Below are positions 1-5,840 of a DNA stretch of 7,825 nucleotides, one piece after another; positions within the stretch are counted from its first letter, which is position 1; each line of letters starts with the position of its first letter. This stretch comes from an uncultured Coriobacteriia bacterium. GTDB lineage: Bacteria; Actinomycetota; Coriobacteriia; Coriobacteriales; QAMH01. The notes under the pieces are model-generated. The model ran no database searches. It was not told where the DNA came from and saw nothing but the letters and a program-made list of their open reading frames with translations. Position numbers and translations under genes: made by a program. The stretch lies in NCBI GenBank assembly GCA_949283445.1, contig CASDTD010000132.1:1-7825 (forward strand). Direction: 5' to 3'.

Positions 1-354
1 GACGAGCGCCACAAGTGGGTGAACCTCAAGCAGGGGCGCTCGATGATTGGCGTGTACTTGACCAACGAGCAGGCGGCGCAGATCGAGACGTATGGGTCCT
101 ACACGACGACAGGCGACACGGTCACAGTGCGGGGTGTCTACCACCTGGCGTGCCACGAACACGCCGACGAGCTCGAGGTGCATGCCAATTCCGTCGAGCT
201 TGCCGTGCCCGGTTCCGAGCGCGTGCATGCATGGTCGAAGTTCCTTCTAATTGCGGGGCTTGTGCTCATCGTCATCGGGGTGGGCATCAGCATCGTGCAG
301 TATTTGGTGCTCAAACGCAGCAACTTGAATATACTCCCCCGGCTTTGGCGTTAG
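1..354 (+). CDS. Membrane-anchored OB-fold-like protein, C-terminal part (5' end outside window)
   Basis: The reading frame is open from base 1 to the TAG at 352-354, giving the last 117 residues. A GTG at 19 could be read as a start, but similarity to the gene at 2078-2704 begins upstream of it (shared KWV), so the gene is truncated by the window edge. Visible residues 1-70 look like the second half of a small beta-barrel (OB-like) domain with the conserved strings YHLACHEH (47-54) and VHANSV (60-65). A hydrophobic helix spans about residues 80-104, followed by a short basic tail, which fits an extracytoplasmic domain anchored by a C-terminal helix. It is clearly a paralogue of the protein downstream of trkH; the last ~12 residues are unlike the paralogue. 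Function is unknown: the OB-fold call rests on pattern impression, the paralogy is directly visible. It heads a same-strand cluster and is followed after 44 bases by a small membrane-peptide gene. Confidence 0.85.
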   Translation, partial: DERHKWVNLKQGRSMIGVYLTNEQAAQIETYGSYTTTGDTVTVRGVYHLACHEHADELEVHANSVELAVPGSERVHAWSKFLLIAGLVLIVIGVGISIVQYLVLKRSNLNILPRLWR

Positions 355-383
355 AATACGGGGATATGCGTGAGAACGACATG

Positions 384-394
384 AGGAAGGAGGG
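384..394 (+). promoter_or_regulatory. Strong ribosome binding site that decides the start of the 45-aa gene
   Basis: AGGAAGGAGGG lies 4-5 bases before the GTG at 399. In-frame ATGs at 366 and 381 have no comparable purine-rich site in front of them, and the second would sit directly upstream of this site. The GTG at 399 is therefore the best-supported start. Confidence 0.7.
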
Positions 395-398
395 CACT

Positions 399-536
399 GT
401 GAAGCCGACGCTCGAACGGGTAAAGAAAAAGACGCGTCACCCCTTCAAGGGGCTGGTCACGGTCCTCCTCGCCGTCTTGGGGTACCTCGCCTTTCTGGCC
501 GTCGTCGCGTTCCTGGTCAACTGGGTCATGAGTTAG
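399..536 (+). CDS. Small single-pass membrane protein (45 aa) preceding trkH
   Basis: This GTG-initiated 45-residue gene has a strong Shine-Dalgarno site (384-394). It encodes a basic N-terminal segment (KRKKKT-type composition, residues 2-17: six Lys and two Arg) and then one long hydrophobic stretch, about residues 18-43, ending in NWVMS. The positive-inside rule predicts a cytoplasmic N-terminus and one transmembrane helix. Its stop is 9 bases before the trkH start, and trkH itself has only a poor ribosome binding site, so translation of the transporter may be coupled to this small gene. By position and form it could be a small accessory or regulatory subunit of the K+ transporter, by analogy with small subunits such as KdpF, but no sequence similarity to any known family is recognised. 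Using the upstream ATG at 366 would add 11 residues. Confidence 0.65.
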   Translation: MKPTLERVKKKTRHPFKGLVTVLLAVLGYLAFLAVVAFLVNWVMS

Positions 537-545
537 GCGCGTTAC

Positions 546-2081
546 GTGATTTACCGGCTGACCTTATCCGACTGGCGCACCATCGGCCATTACCTTGGGT
601 TTCTCATCTTGCTCGTCGCCTTGGCCCAGGCAGTCCCGTTGTGTGTGGGCATTGCCATGGGCGAATACGCGGCCGCTGCAGACTTCCTGTTCTCCATAGG
701 GGCCTGCCTGATGGCCGGGGGCCTGCTCGCCTTGCTGCGGGTCGAATCGGGGTCGCTCGACTGGCATCAGTCGCTGGTCATCACGGGGCTGTGCTGGATG
801 GTGCTCTCGTTGTTCAGTGCCGTTCCGCTGTATCTTTCGGGCAGCTACCTGAGCTATTTCGACGCGTTTTTCGACACGGTGTCCGCATATACCACGACGG
901 GGCTGTCGCTGTGCGTCGATGTCGACCACATGGCCGCCTGCGTTGCCCTGTGGCGCACCATCATGCACCTCATCGGCGGCATCGGCGTCGTCGTCATCGC
1001 TTTGGCGCTCGGCGTGTTCGGGACGGGCATGGCGGCTGCGGCGCTGTATCATGCCGAGGCTCGAAGCGGGCAGGTCATGCCCGAGATCAAGCAGACCTCG
1101 CGCTTCATCATCGTGCTCGCGGCGGTCATCGTCATCGTGGGAACGACCGTGAGCTTCATCACGCTGCTACTTTCTGGCTTTTCGCCCGGCAGCGCGTTTT
1201 TCCACGCGTTTCTGGTCACGGCTTCTTCCTTTTCTACGGGCGGCATGGGCAACCATTCTCTGGGCATCATGTATTTCCATTCGTGGCCGCTCGAGGTCAT
1301 CACCCTCGTGCTCGCGGTGTTCGGCTGCATCAACTTCGTCTTGTACGGCGATCTTTGGAAGGGCAAGACGCGGGGGTTCTTCAAAGACATCGAAATCAGG
1401 ACCCTGGCGGTTTGGGTGCTCGCGCTCGTGCTGCTGATGGCGTTTGCGCTCGCGGGCAACGAGTACTTCAGCACCTTCGCCTCGGAGTTGCGCCGTGGCA
1501 TTTATACCTTGCTCTCGGGGGCGTTCAACTTGGGCTTTTCGACGATTTACCCAGGGCAGATACTGTTTGCCATGGGGTCGGGAGCGCTGTTCGTGTGCGT
1601 CATCTCCATGCTCGTCTGCGGCTCCATGTCGTCGGCATCGGGCGGCATCAAGGCGCTGCGTGTGGGCGTCGTCGCGCGTTCCGTCGTGCAGAGCATCCGC
1701 GAGGCTCTTGCCCCCGACCGCGCCCGTCCACGCACCTTCTACTACCACCATGGCAAGCGCCTGCTCAGGTCCGAGCTCGTCTCTTCGGCCATGATCATCA
1801 TGTTGCTCTATATCATCACGTGCTGCGTTGGCGCCGTGGTCGGCATCGCCCATGGCTACGACGCCCTGCCCGCCATCTTCGATTCTGTGTCGGCGACGTC
1901 GAACACGGGGCTTTCCATGGGCGTCGTCGGTGTCGACATGCCGCTTTCGCTCGAGGTCTGCTATATCCTGCAGATGTGGCTCGGCCGTCTGGAGTTCATC
2001 GCGGTCTTCGCCATGTTCGTGGAGTTCTTCGCGTTTCTCTCCCCGCGCAAGCGCACGTATTTTAGGAAGAGGCGCTCATGA
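546..2081 (+). CDS. trkH: TrkH/KtrB-family potassium uptake protein
   Basis: This 511-aa polytopic membrane protein forms the K+-conducting subunit of a Trk/Ktr-type uptake system in the cytoplasmic membrane. The family folds as four M1-P-M2 repeats, each with a filter glycine. Visible filter loops are AYTTTGLS (114-121), SSFSTGGMG (227-235), FNLGFST (327-333) and ATSNTGLSMG (450-459). The third loop lacks the usual Thr-rich sequence before its Gly. The family signature between repeats 3 and 4 is present as SMSSASGGIKALR (360-372), which corresponds to the STxGGxKxxR gating/intramembrane-loop region of TrkH. Length is close to the usual ~480-510. The start is GTG at 546 with a weak ribosome site, 9 bases after the small membrane-peptide gene. 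The stop overlaps the next start by 4 bases (ATGA, 2078-2081). No RCK partner (TrkA/KtrA) is visible here, so it must be encoded elsewhere or be absent. Family assignment is firm; Trk versus Ktr subtype and ion preference (K+ or K+/Na+) are not settled. Confidence 0.93.
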   Translation: MIYRLTLSDWRTIGHYLGFLILLVALAQAVPLCVGIAMGEYAAAADFLFSIGACLMAGGLLALLRVESGSLDWHQSLVITGLCWMVLSLFSAVPLYLSGSYLSYFDAFFDTVSAYTTTGLSLCVDVDHMAACVALWRTIMHLIGGIGVVVIALALGVFGTGMAAAALYHAEARSGQVMPEIKQTSRFIIVLAAVIVIVGTTVSFITLLLSGFSPGSAFFHAFLVTASSFSTGGMGNHSLGIMYFHSWPLEVITLVLAVFGCINFVLYGDLWKGKTRGFFKDIEIRTLAVWVLALVLLMAFALAGNEYFSTFASELRRGIYTLLSGAFNLGFSTIYPGQILFAMGSGALFVCVISMLVCGSMSSASGGIKALRVGVVARSVVQSIREALAPDRARPRTFYYHHGKRLLRSELVSSAMIIMLLYIITCCVGAVVGIAHGYDALPAIFDSVSATSNTGLSMGVVGVDMPLSLEVCYILQMWLGRLEFIAVFAMFVEFFAFLSPRKRTYFRKRRS

Positions 2082-2704
2082 GGCGGCTTGCGAACATCTT
2101 GGCCGCAACGGCGCTCGCCTGCGCGCTTTCAGCGCCGCTAGCCCCCTGTGCGCTGGCTGCTCCCGGTGATGCGGGCGCTTCTGATATCGGCAGCTTGTCG
2201 AGCCGGTTTTCCATGCTGGACGATCTGGCAGATTCGCGTACGCCTGATGAAAACGTCGTGATCGAGACGCATATCGGCGTCTTGACTGGCGCGAACCAGG
2301 CACTTGACAATTCCTCGGTGCGTTTCGAGGGCGAGGCCGTGGGCGAAGCGGTGTCTGCCGGGCCCGGCCTGAAGTGGGTGAGTGTGAACGATGATTCGGG
2401 CCAGGGCATCGCGGTGCTCATGACAGACGAGCAGCTGCAGGCTGTGGAATCGTACGGTAACTACCAGCAGACCGGCTCGGTCATCGAGGTCACGGGCATA
2501 TACCATGTTGCCTGCGTCGAGCACCAGGGCGAGCTCGACGTGCATGCGAATTCGGTGGTGCTGGTCGAGGCGGGCGAGAAAACCGAGCATGCGGTTGGCG
2601 AGGGTAAGATCGTCGCCGCAGTGGTGATGGTCATCTTCGGCTTGTCCTTCATGGCCTGCTATTTCCTGTTGAACCGCGCTTCCAAGAAGAAAGGCGACCG
2701 ATGA
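2078..2704 (+). CDS. Secreted, C-terminally membrane-anchored OB-fold-like protein, paralogue of the gene at 1-354
   Basis: This 208-aa protein has an N-terminal signal peptide (residues 1 to about 27: RR, hydrophobic core, then ALA-A cleavage site), a variable linker (28-77), and a conserved domain (about 78-166) with the alternating strand pattern of an OB-like barrel. A transmembrane helix follows (about 178-198), then a basic cytoplasmic tail RASKKKGDR. Conserved with the upstream paralogue are KWV (99-101), TDEQ/TNEQ, SYGNYQQTG/TYGSYTTTG, YHVACVEH (142-149) and VHANSV (155-160). The clustered His143, Cys146, His149 and His156 could form a metal or redox site; this is inference. It overlaps trkH by 4 bases at the start and rsgA by 4 bases at the stop, with AGGAAGAGG (2064-2072) as ribosome site inside trkH. 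The genetic arrangement suggests a job with the K+ transporter on the outer face of the membrane. No established function or gene name is recognised. Confidence 0.87.
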   Translation: MRRLANILAATALACALSAPLAPCALAAPGDAGASDIGSLSSRFSMLDDLADSRTPDENVVIETHIGVLTGANQALDNSSVRFEGEAVGEAVSAGPGLKWVSVNDDSGQGIAVLMTDEQLQAVESYGNYQQTGSVIEVTGIYHVACVEHQGELDVHANSVVLVEAGEKTEHAVGEGKIVAAVVMVIFGLSFMACYFLLNRASKKKGDR

Positions 2705-3690
2705 TCCCGTTTGACCATCTGGGCTGCACGCCTGCTGTCGAGACGGCGTTCAAACGCGCCATACGCAAGCTGAAAAAAGGCGGCTGCGTTCTGGGGCGCG
2801 TGGTCTCGCTTGACCGCGGGTACCCGCTGGTGCGCGTGGAAGACGGGCAGGCCCGTGCCGAGCTTTCCACGGTCATCAAGAAAAGTGAGGACGGCATCGT
2901 CGCGGTGGGGGACTGGGTTGTCGTGAGCCGGCCACACGGGCACGAGAAAGACATCATCGAATGCGTCTTACCCCGCACGACGGAAATTGCCCGCGTGAAG
3001 CGGGTGGGGCGTGAAAAGCAGCTGCGCCGGCAGGTACTGGCAGCGAACGTGGACCGCGTGTTCGTGTGCCAGTCGCTTACCGGCGACGGGCTCGACTACA
3101 ACCTGCTCGTGCGCCAGATGGCGGCGGTCGCGGGCTGTGGGGCCGAGCCCGTCTTCGTCTTCACGAAAGGTGACCTTGTCGACAAAGAGCAGGTCGACGG
3201 GTGGACGGCCAGGGTCAAAGCCATCGCGCCGGATGTGAGGATGCTGGTCATCTCCGCGAAAGACGCCTCGTCGGTCGAGAAGGTGCGGCTGCTGTGTCCT
3301 CCCGGCACGACGAGCCTTTTGCTGGGCGAAAGCGGCGTGGGCAAATCGTCGCTCGTCAACGCGCTCGTCGGCGCCGAGACCGAAGATGTGGGGGAGGTGC
3401 GCGCTTCCGACGACCGTGGACGGCATACGACGGTGGCGCGGCGCATGGTGAAAGTGCCCGGCGGTGGGCTCATAATAGACGCCCCCGGTCTGCGTACTTT
3501 GCAGATTCTGGACTTGGAGCGCAGCCTTGCCGCCGCGTTTCCGGATGTCGTCGAGGCAGCGCGCGGGTGTCGTTTCAGGGACTGCAGCCATACCGAAGAG
3601 CCGGGGTGCGTTGTGCGCGATGCGGTGCCTTCAGAACGGCTTGCCGCGTACCGGTATCTGGTCGACAGCGATTGGCGTAACAGAATATAA
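2701..3690 (+). CDS. rsgA: Ribosome small-subunit-dependent GTPase A (RsgA/YjeQ)
   Basis: RsgA is a circularly permuted GTPase that checks late maturation of the 30S subunit in the cytoplasm. The 329 residues show the full layout: an N-terminal OB domain (about 28-90), then GTPase motifs in permuted order. These are G4 TKGD (155-158), G5 SAK (185-187), G1/P-loop GESGVGKS (209-216), G2 RHTT (241-244, including the catalytic-type His242) and G3 DAPG (260-263). A C-terminal zinc-binding domain follows, with Cys290, Cys295, His297 and Cys303. Thr replaces Asn in G4 and Ala replaces Thr in DTPG; the first is common in Gram-positive members. Length is normal. The start ATG at 2701 overlaps the preceding stop (ATGA), implying translational coupling to the trkH operon. 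The stop is TAA at 3688-3690. The pairing of rsgA with K+ transport genes may reflect gene packing rather than shared function. Confidence 0.96.
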   Translation: MIPFDHLGCTPAVETAFKRAIRKLKKGGCVLGRVVSLDRGYPLVRVEDGQARAELSTVIKKSEDGIVAVGDWVVVSRPHGHEKDIIECVLPRTTEIARVKRVGREKQLRRQVLAANVDRVFVCQSLTGDGLDYNLLVRQMAAVAGCGAEPVFVFTKGDLVDKEQVDGWTARVKAIAPDVRMLVISAKDASSVEKVRLLCPPGTTSLLLGESGVGKSSLVNALVGAETEDVGEVRASDDRGRHTTVARRMVKVPGGGLIIDAPGLRTLQILDLERSLAAAFPDVVEAARGCRFRDCSHTEEPGCVVRDAVPSERLAAYRYLVDSDWRNRI

Positions 3691-3707
3691 GCAATGCGGT
3701 GTACGGG

Positions 3708-3735
3708 TTTTCAAACACCGCCAAATGAATATACT
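3708..3735 (+). promoter_or_regulatory. Possible sigma-70-type promoter upstream of mobA
   Basis: TTTTCA (3708-3713) and TATACT (3730-3735) are separated by 16 bases in a locally AT-rich stretch (3718-3750) of an otherwise GC-rich window. The -10 matches the consensus at 5 of 6 positions and the -35 at 4 of 6. Transcription would start near 3742 and read through the hairpin at 3762-3789 before mobA. This is sequence matching only. Confidence 0.35.
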
Positions 3736-3761
3736 TTATTGGATACAAAACATATGCGCGT

Positions 3762-3789
3762 AACGTCTCGTCGTGAGGAGCGAGACGTT
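3762..3789 (+). terminator. 9-bp perfect hairpin between rsgA and mobA, terminator or leader attenuator
   Basis: AACGTCTCG (3762-3770) is the exact reverse complement of CGAGACGTT (3781-3789), with a 10-base loop. Four T's follow the stem end (3788-3791). It may terminate the operon ending at rsgA. It lies downstream of a possible promoter (3708-3735) and 38 bases before the mobA start, so it could also be an attenuator in the mobA leader. The short T-run makes it a moderate terminator candidate. Confidence 0.5.
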
Positions 3790-3827
3790 TTGTCAAGGAA
3801 AACACTCATGCACCAGGAGGGGATTGT

Positions 3828-4511
3828 ATGAGCAAAAGCGGCAATTTGACGGTTGTCATTCAGGCCGGAGGGGAATCGCGTCGCATGGGTCGCAGCAAGG
3901 CGACGGTGCCTTTTTTGGGCGAACCGCTTCTGTGGCGCGGCATCAACCGTCTGCTTCCGCTGGCAGACGAATTCATCATCACGACCAACGAACCGCAGAA
4001 CCTCCACTTTCTGGACGATCTTGTCGACTTGGGCAAGATTCGCCTCGTGACCGACGCCTACGAGAAGCGGGGCGCCTTGCGAGGCATGTACACGGCGGTC
4101 AACGCCGCGTCGAAAGATTACGTGGCGCTTGTGGCCTGCGACATGATTTTCCCGTCCCGCAACCTCATCGCCTGGGAGCTCGAGGCACTCATGCAGACGG
4201 GCGACGACGTGGCCGTCCCGAAGACCCAGTACGGCTACGAGCCCTTCCACGGCGTGTACCGCCGCAACACCTGCCTGCCCGTCATCTTCGAGGCCGTCGA
4301 GGCGGGCGAAGACAAGGCGAACTGCTGGTTTGACAAGGTGCGCGTGCGCGAGTTCGACGGCGACATGGTCGCCTGCGCCGAGCCGCGCGGCGGCTGCTTC
4401 GTCAACGTGAACACGCCCGAGGAGCTTGCGGAGGCCGAACGCAAGATTCTCGCGGGCGATTTCCACGAGCGCGAAAATTTCGAGAACGCGTCAAGCGGCA
4501 ACTGCGGGTAA
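3828..4511 (+). CDS. mobA: Molybdenum cofactor guanylyltransferase (MobA-like)
   Basis: MobA transfers GMP from GTP to molybdenum-molybdopterin in the cytoplasm, giving the guanine dinucleotide cofactor used by the DMSO reductase family of enzymes. The 227-aa protein has the nucleotidyltransferase opening QAGGESRRMGRSKA (12-25), whose AGGxSxRMGxxK pattern binds GTP. It also has PFLGEPLL (28-35), the metal-binding Asp in ACDM (103-106; the family's usual following Pro is Ile here), EPFHGVY (138-144) and the C-terminal signature FVNVNTPEEL (191-200). Length is slightly above the usual ~190-210 because of a short polar tail (about 205-227). The start ATG at 3828 has a strong site AGGAGGGG (3815-3822) 5 bases upstream. 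It stands alone, without other Moco genes in view, bounded by hairpins on both sides. Related nucleotidyltransferases such as MocA (CTP-using) are the main alternative; the RMG context and NVNTPEEL favour MobA. Confidence 0.92.
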   Translation: MSKSGNLTVVIQAGGESRRMGRSKATVPFLGEPLLWRGINRLLPLADEFIITTNEPQNLHFLDDLVDLGKIRLVTDAYEKRGALRGMYTAVNAASKDYVALVACDMIFPSRNLIAWELEALMQTGDDVAVPKTQYGYEPFHGVYRRNTCLPVIFEAVEAGEDKANCWFDKVRVREFDGDMVACAEPRGGCFVNVNTPEELAEAERKILAGDFHERENFENASSGNCG

Positions 4512-4548
4512 GCTCATCTGCGCACTCGTTCACAAAACGGCTCGATGA

Positions 4549-4571
4549 CAGCCCCGCTTCTTGCGGGGCTG
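4549..4571 (+). terminator. Probable rho-independent terminator after mobA
   Basis: A perfect 9-bp stem, CAGCCCCGC (4549-4557) with GCGGGGCTG (4563-4571), closes a 5-base loop TTCTT. It sits 37 bases after the mobA stop. The following bases (CTTCGTCT) are only partly T-rich, so termination strength is uncertain, but the position and the very stable GC stem support the call. Confidence 0.62.
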
Positions 4572-4630
4572 CTTCGTCTATGCTGGACGGGCTTATGTAC
4601 GCTTCACGATAACCCGCGAAAGGGCCGCCC

Positions 4631-5611
4631 ATGTTTCTGCACGCTCTCGAGCATGCTTGCATCGACACGGTCAAGCTGTTCCCGTTTCTGCTCGTGACCT
4701 ATCTGTTCATGGAGTGGCTCGAGCATGGCGCCGGCAAGAAGTTCGAGAGCGCCATCGCGCGCGGCGGCAGGTTGGGGCCGGTGTTCGGCGCGCTGCTGGG
4801 CGTCGTCCCGCAGTGTGGGTTTTCTGGCGCGGCGGCCACGTTGTACGCCGGGCGCGTCATCACCCTGGGCACCCTGTTCGCGGTGTTTCTGGCCACGAGC
4901 GACGAGATGCTGCCCATCATGATTTCCGAGGCCGCATCGCCCGTGCTCATCGCCAAAGTGCTGGCCGTGAAGGTGGTCGCCGGCATCGTGTTCGGCTTTG
5001 TGCTCGATTTCGTGCTCTTCCGCACGGGCCGCCTGCACACCGGGCTTGCGTCCAAGCGCAAACATGCGGGGCATACGGGGCATGACATCCACGAGCTGTG
5101 CGTCGAGGAAGGGTGCGCCTGCGAAGACGACCATGATGCCGAGGCGCATCATGTTGACGAGGACAATCACGCGCATGACTGCGGTCATGATCACGCGTGC
5201 GGCCATGGGCACGGACATGGTGGTTCCATCTTCCTCCCCGCGTTGAAGCACTCGCTTTCCGTTACGGTGTTCGTGCTCGTCATCACCCTGCTCATCGAGC
5301 TCGTCGTCGAGATGGGCTTGGAAGACGCTTTGGCAAACATCACGAACGTGCCGTATCTGAGCGCCGTCGTCACGGGCTTCTTCGGCTTCATACCCAACTG
5401 CGCTATTTCCGTGGGTGTGACGCAGCTGTACCTGGATGGGCTTTTGGGCGGCAGCGCGCTCGTCTCGGGCTTGTGCGTGAACGCGGGCATTGGCCTGCTG
5501 GTGTTGTTCCGCACGAACCGCGATTTCAACGAGAATCTCAAAATCATGGCCGTCTTGCTGGTCATGGGCGTGCTGACGGGTTTCATCGTCGAGGCACTGG
5601 GGCTGCTGTAG
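4631..5611 (+). CDS. ArsP_2-family heavy-metal exporter / putative manganese transporter with His-rich loop
   Basis: This 326-aa membrane protein is built as two similar halves. Half one (about 12-135) has LGVVPQCGFSG (56-66) and half two (about 203-326) has FGFIPNCAISVG (251-262). The matching Pro-x-Cys motifs inside helices are the hallmark I associate with the ArsP_2 family, described as 10-helix heavy-metal exporters and often labelled 'putative manganese transporter' or 'arsenic efflux protein'. Between the halves, residues 145-197 form a hydrophilic loop with 14 His, 5 Cys and many Asp/Glu, ending HDHACGHGHGHG; this very likely binds divalent metal. The start ATG at 4631 follows a modest site GAAAGGG (4618-4624). 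The predicted location is the cytoplasmic membrane, exporting metal from the cytoplasm. Substrate (Mn, As, Zn, Ni or Cd) cannot be told from sequence. It lies alone between a terminator and a 182-bp repeat element that begins 9 bases after the stop. Confidence 0.85.
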   Translation: MFLHALEHACIDTVKLFPFLLVTYLFMEWLEHGAGKKFESAIARGGRLGPVFGALLGVVPQCGFSGAAATLYAGRVITLGTLFAVFLATSDEMLPIMISEAASPVLIAKVLAVKVVAGIVFGFVLDFVLFRTGRLHTGLASKRKHAGHTGHDIHELCVEEGCACEDDHDAEAHHVDEDNHAHDCGHDHACGHGHGHGGSIFLPALKHSLSVTVFVLVITLLIELVVEMGLEDALANITNVPYLSAVVTGFFGFIPNCAISVGVTQLYLDGLLGGSALVSGLCVNAGIGLLVLFRTNRDFNENLKIMAVLLVMGVLTGFIVEALGLL

Positions 5612-5620
5612 CTGGTGGCA

Positions 5621-5802
5621 TGCACGTTCCACGAACTTTTGCCCCACCGGCATTTCCTGCGGGGTTCGTATCTGGGGCAACAGCTCTTCAATTTGCCGAA
5701 ATCCGTGTTGTGGGCAGTGCCGCTTGGGGCAAAACCTCAGCAACTATGCAAACGCAGATCTTCGGTCGGGGTACCCCGGGGCAAAAACTCGTGAAACGTA
5801 CA
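5621..5802. repeat. 182-bp non-coding element with imperfect terminal inverted repeats and a 52-bp-periodic internal motif
   Basis: The left end (5621-5645) and right end (5778-5802) are inverted copies of each other with 21 of 25 positions matching. The inner edge of the terminal motif, (T/C)GGGGCAA, recurs on the + strand at 5674, 5726 and 5778 (first G), exactly 52 bases apart each time; the left-end copy is inverted. Across all four copies, GGGGCAA, A9, T12, C13, A18 and C24 are invariant. A 10-bp palindrome GGGGTACCCC (5768-5777) abuts the last copy. The left arm can pair with any of the three forward copies (8 bp with the first, 10 bp with the second, ~21 of 25 with the third). No target-site duplication and no coding capacity are seen. 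It may be a dispersed non-autonomous element, a set of protein-binding sites, or a structured 3' RNA; the sequence alone does not decide. Confidence 0.6.
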
Positions 5803-5840
5803 CTTACCACGACTTGTCTGGTAACGCGTGGGCGTCGGCA

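Noticed and set aside
325..357. Promoter for the small gene and trkH (TTGAAT ... TAGAAT)
   Set aside because: The two boxes are 21 bases apart, too far for a standard sigma-70 promoter, and the gene order supports readthrough from upstream.
15..536. A single 173-codon frame covering the first two genes
   Set aside because: Its first ~115 codons run out of frame with the better-supported partial gene at 1-354, have Arg/Ala/His-rich shadow composition, and resemble nothing. Only its last 45 codons, after a strong ribosome site, look like a real protein.
641..2065. Long + strand frame (474 codons) inside trkH
   Set aside because: It is an Arg/His/Gly-rich shadow of trkH caused by high GC; the trkH frame carries clear family motifs.
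4572..4630. yybP-ykoY manganese riboswitch before the exporter
   Set aside because: Only about 60 bases lie between the terminator and the start codon, and no paired-loop pattern typical of that riboswitch was seen.
4604..5743. Long minus-strand frame (379 codons) opposite the metal exporter
   Set aside because: It is antisense to a well-supported membrane protein, rich in His/Gln/Arg as expected for a shadow, and shows no domain. Its first codons fall within the repeat element.
5621..5802. CRISPR array
   Set aside because: The repeated core is only about 8 bases with loose flanking similarity, one copy is inverted, and there are no exact 25-37 base repeats.
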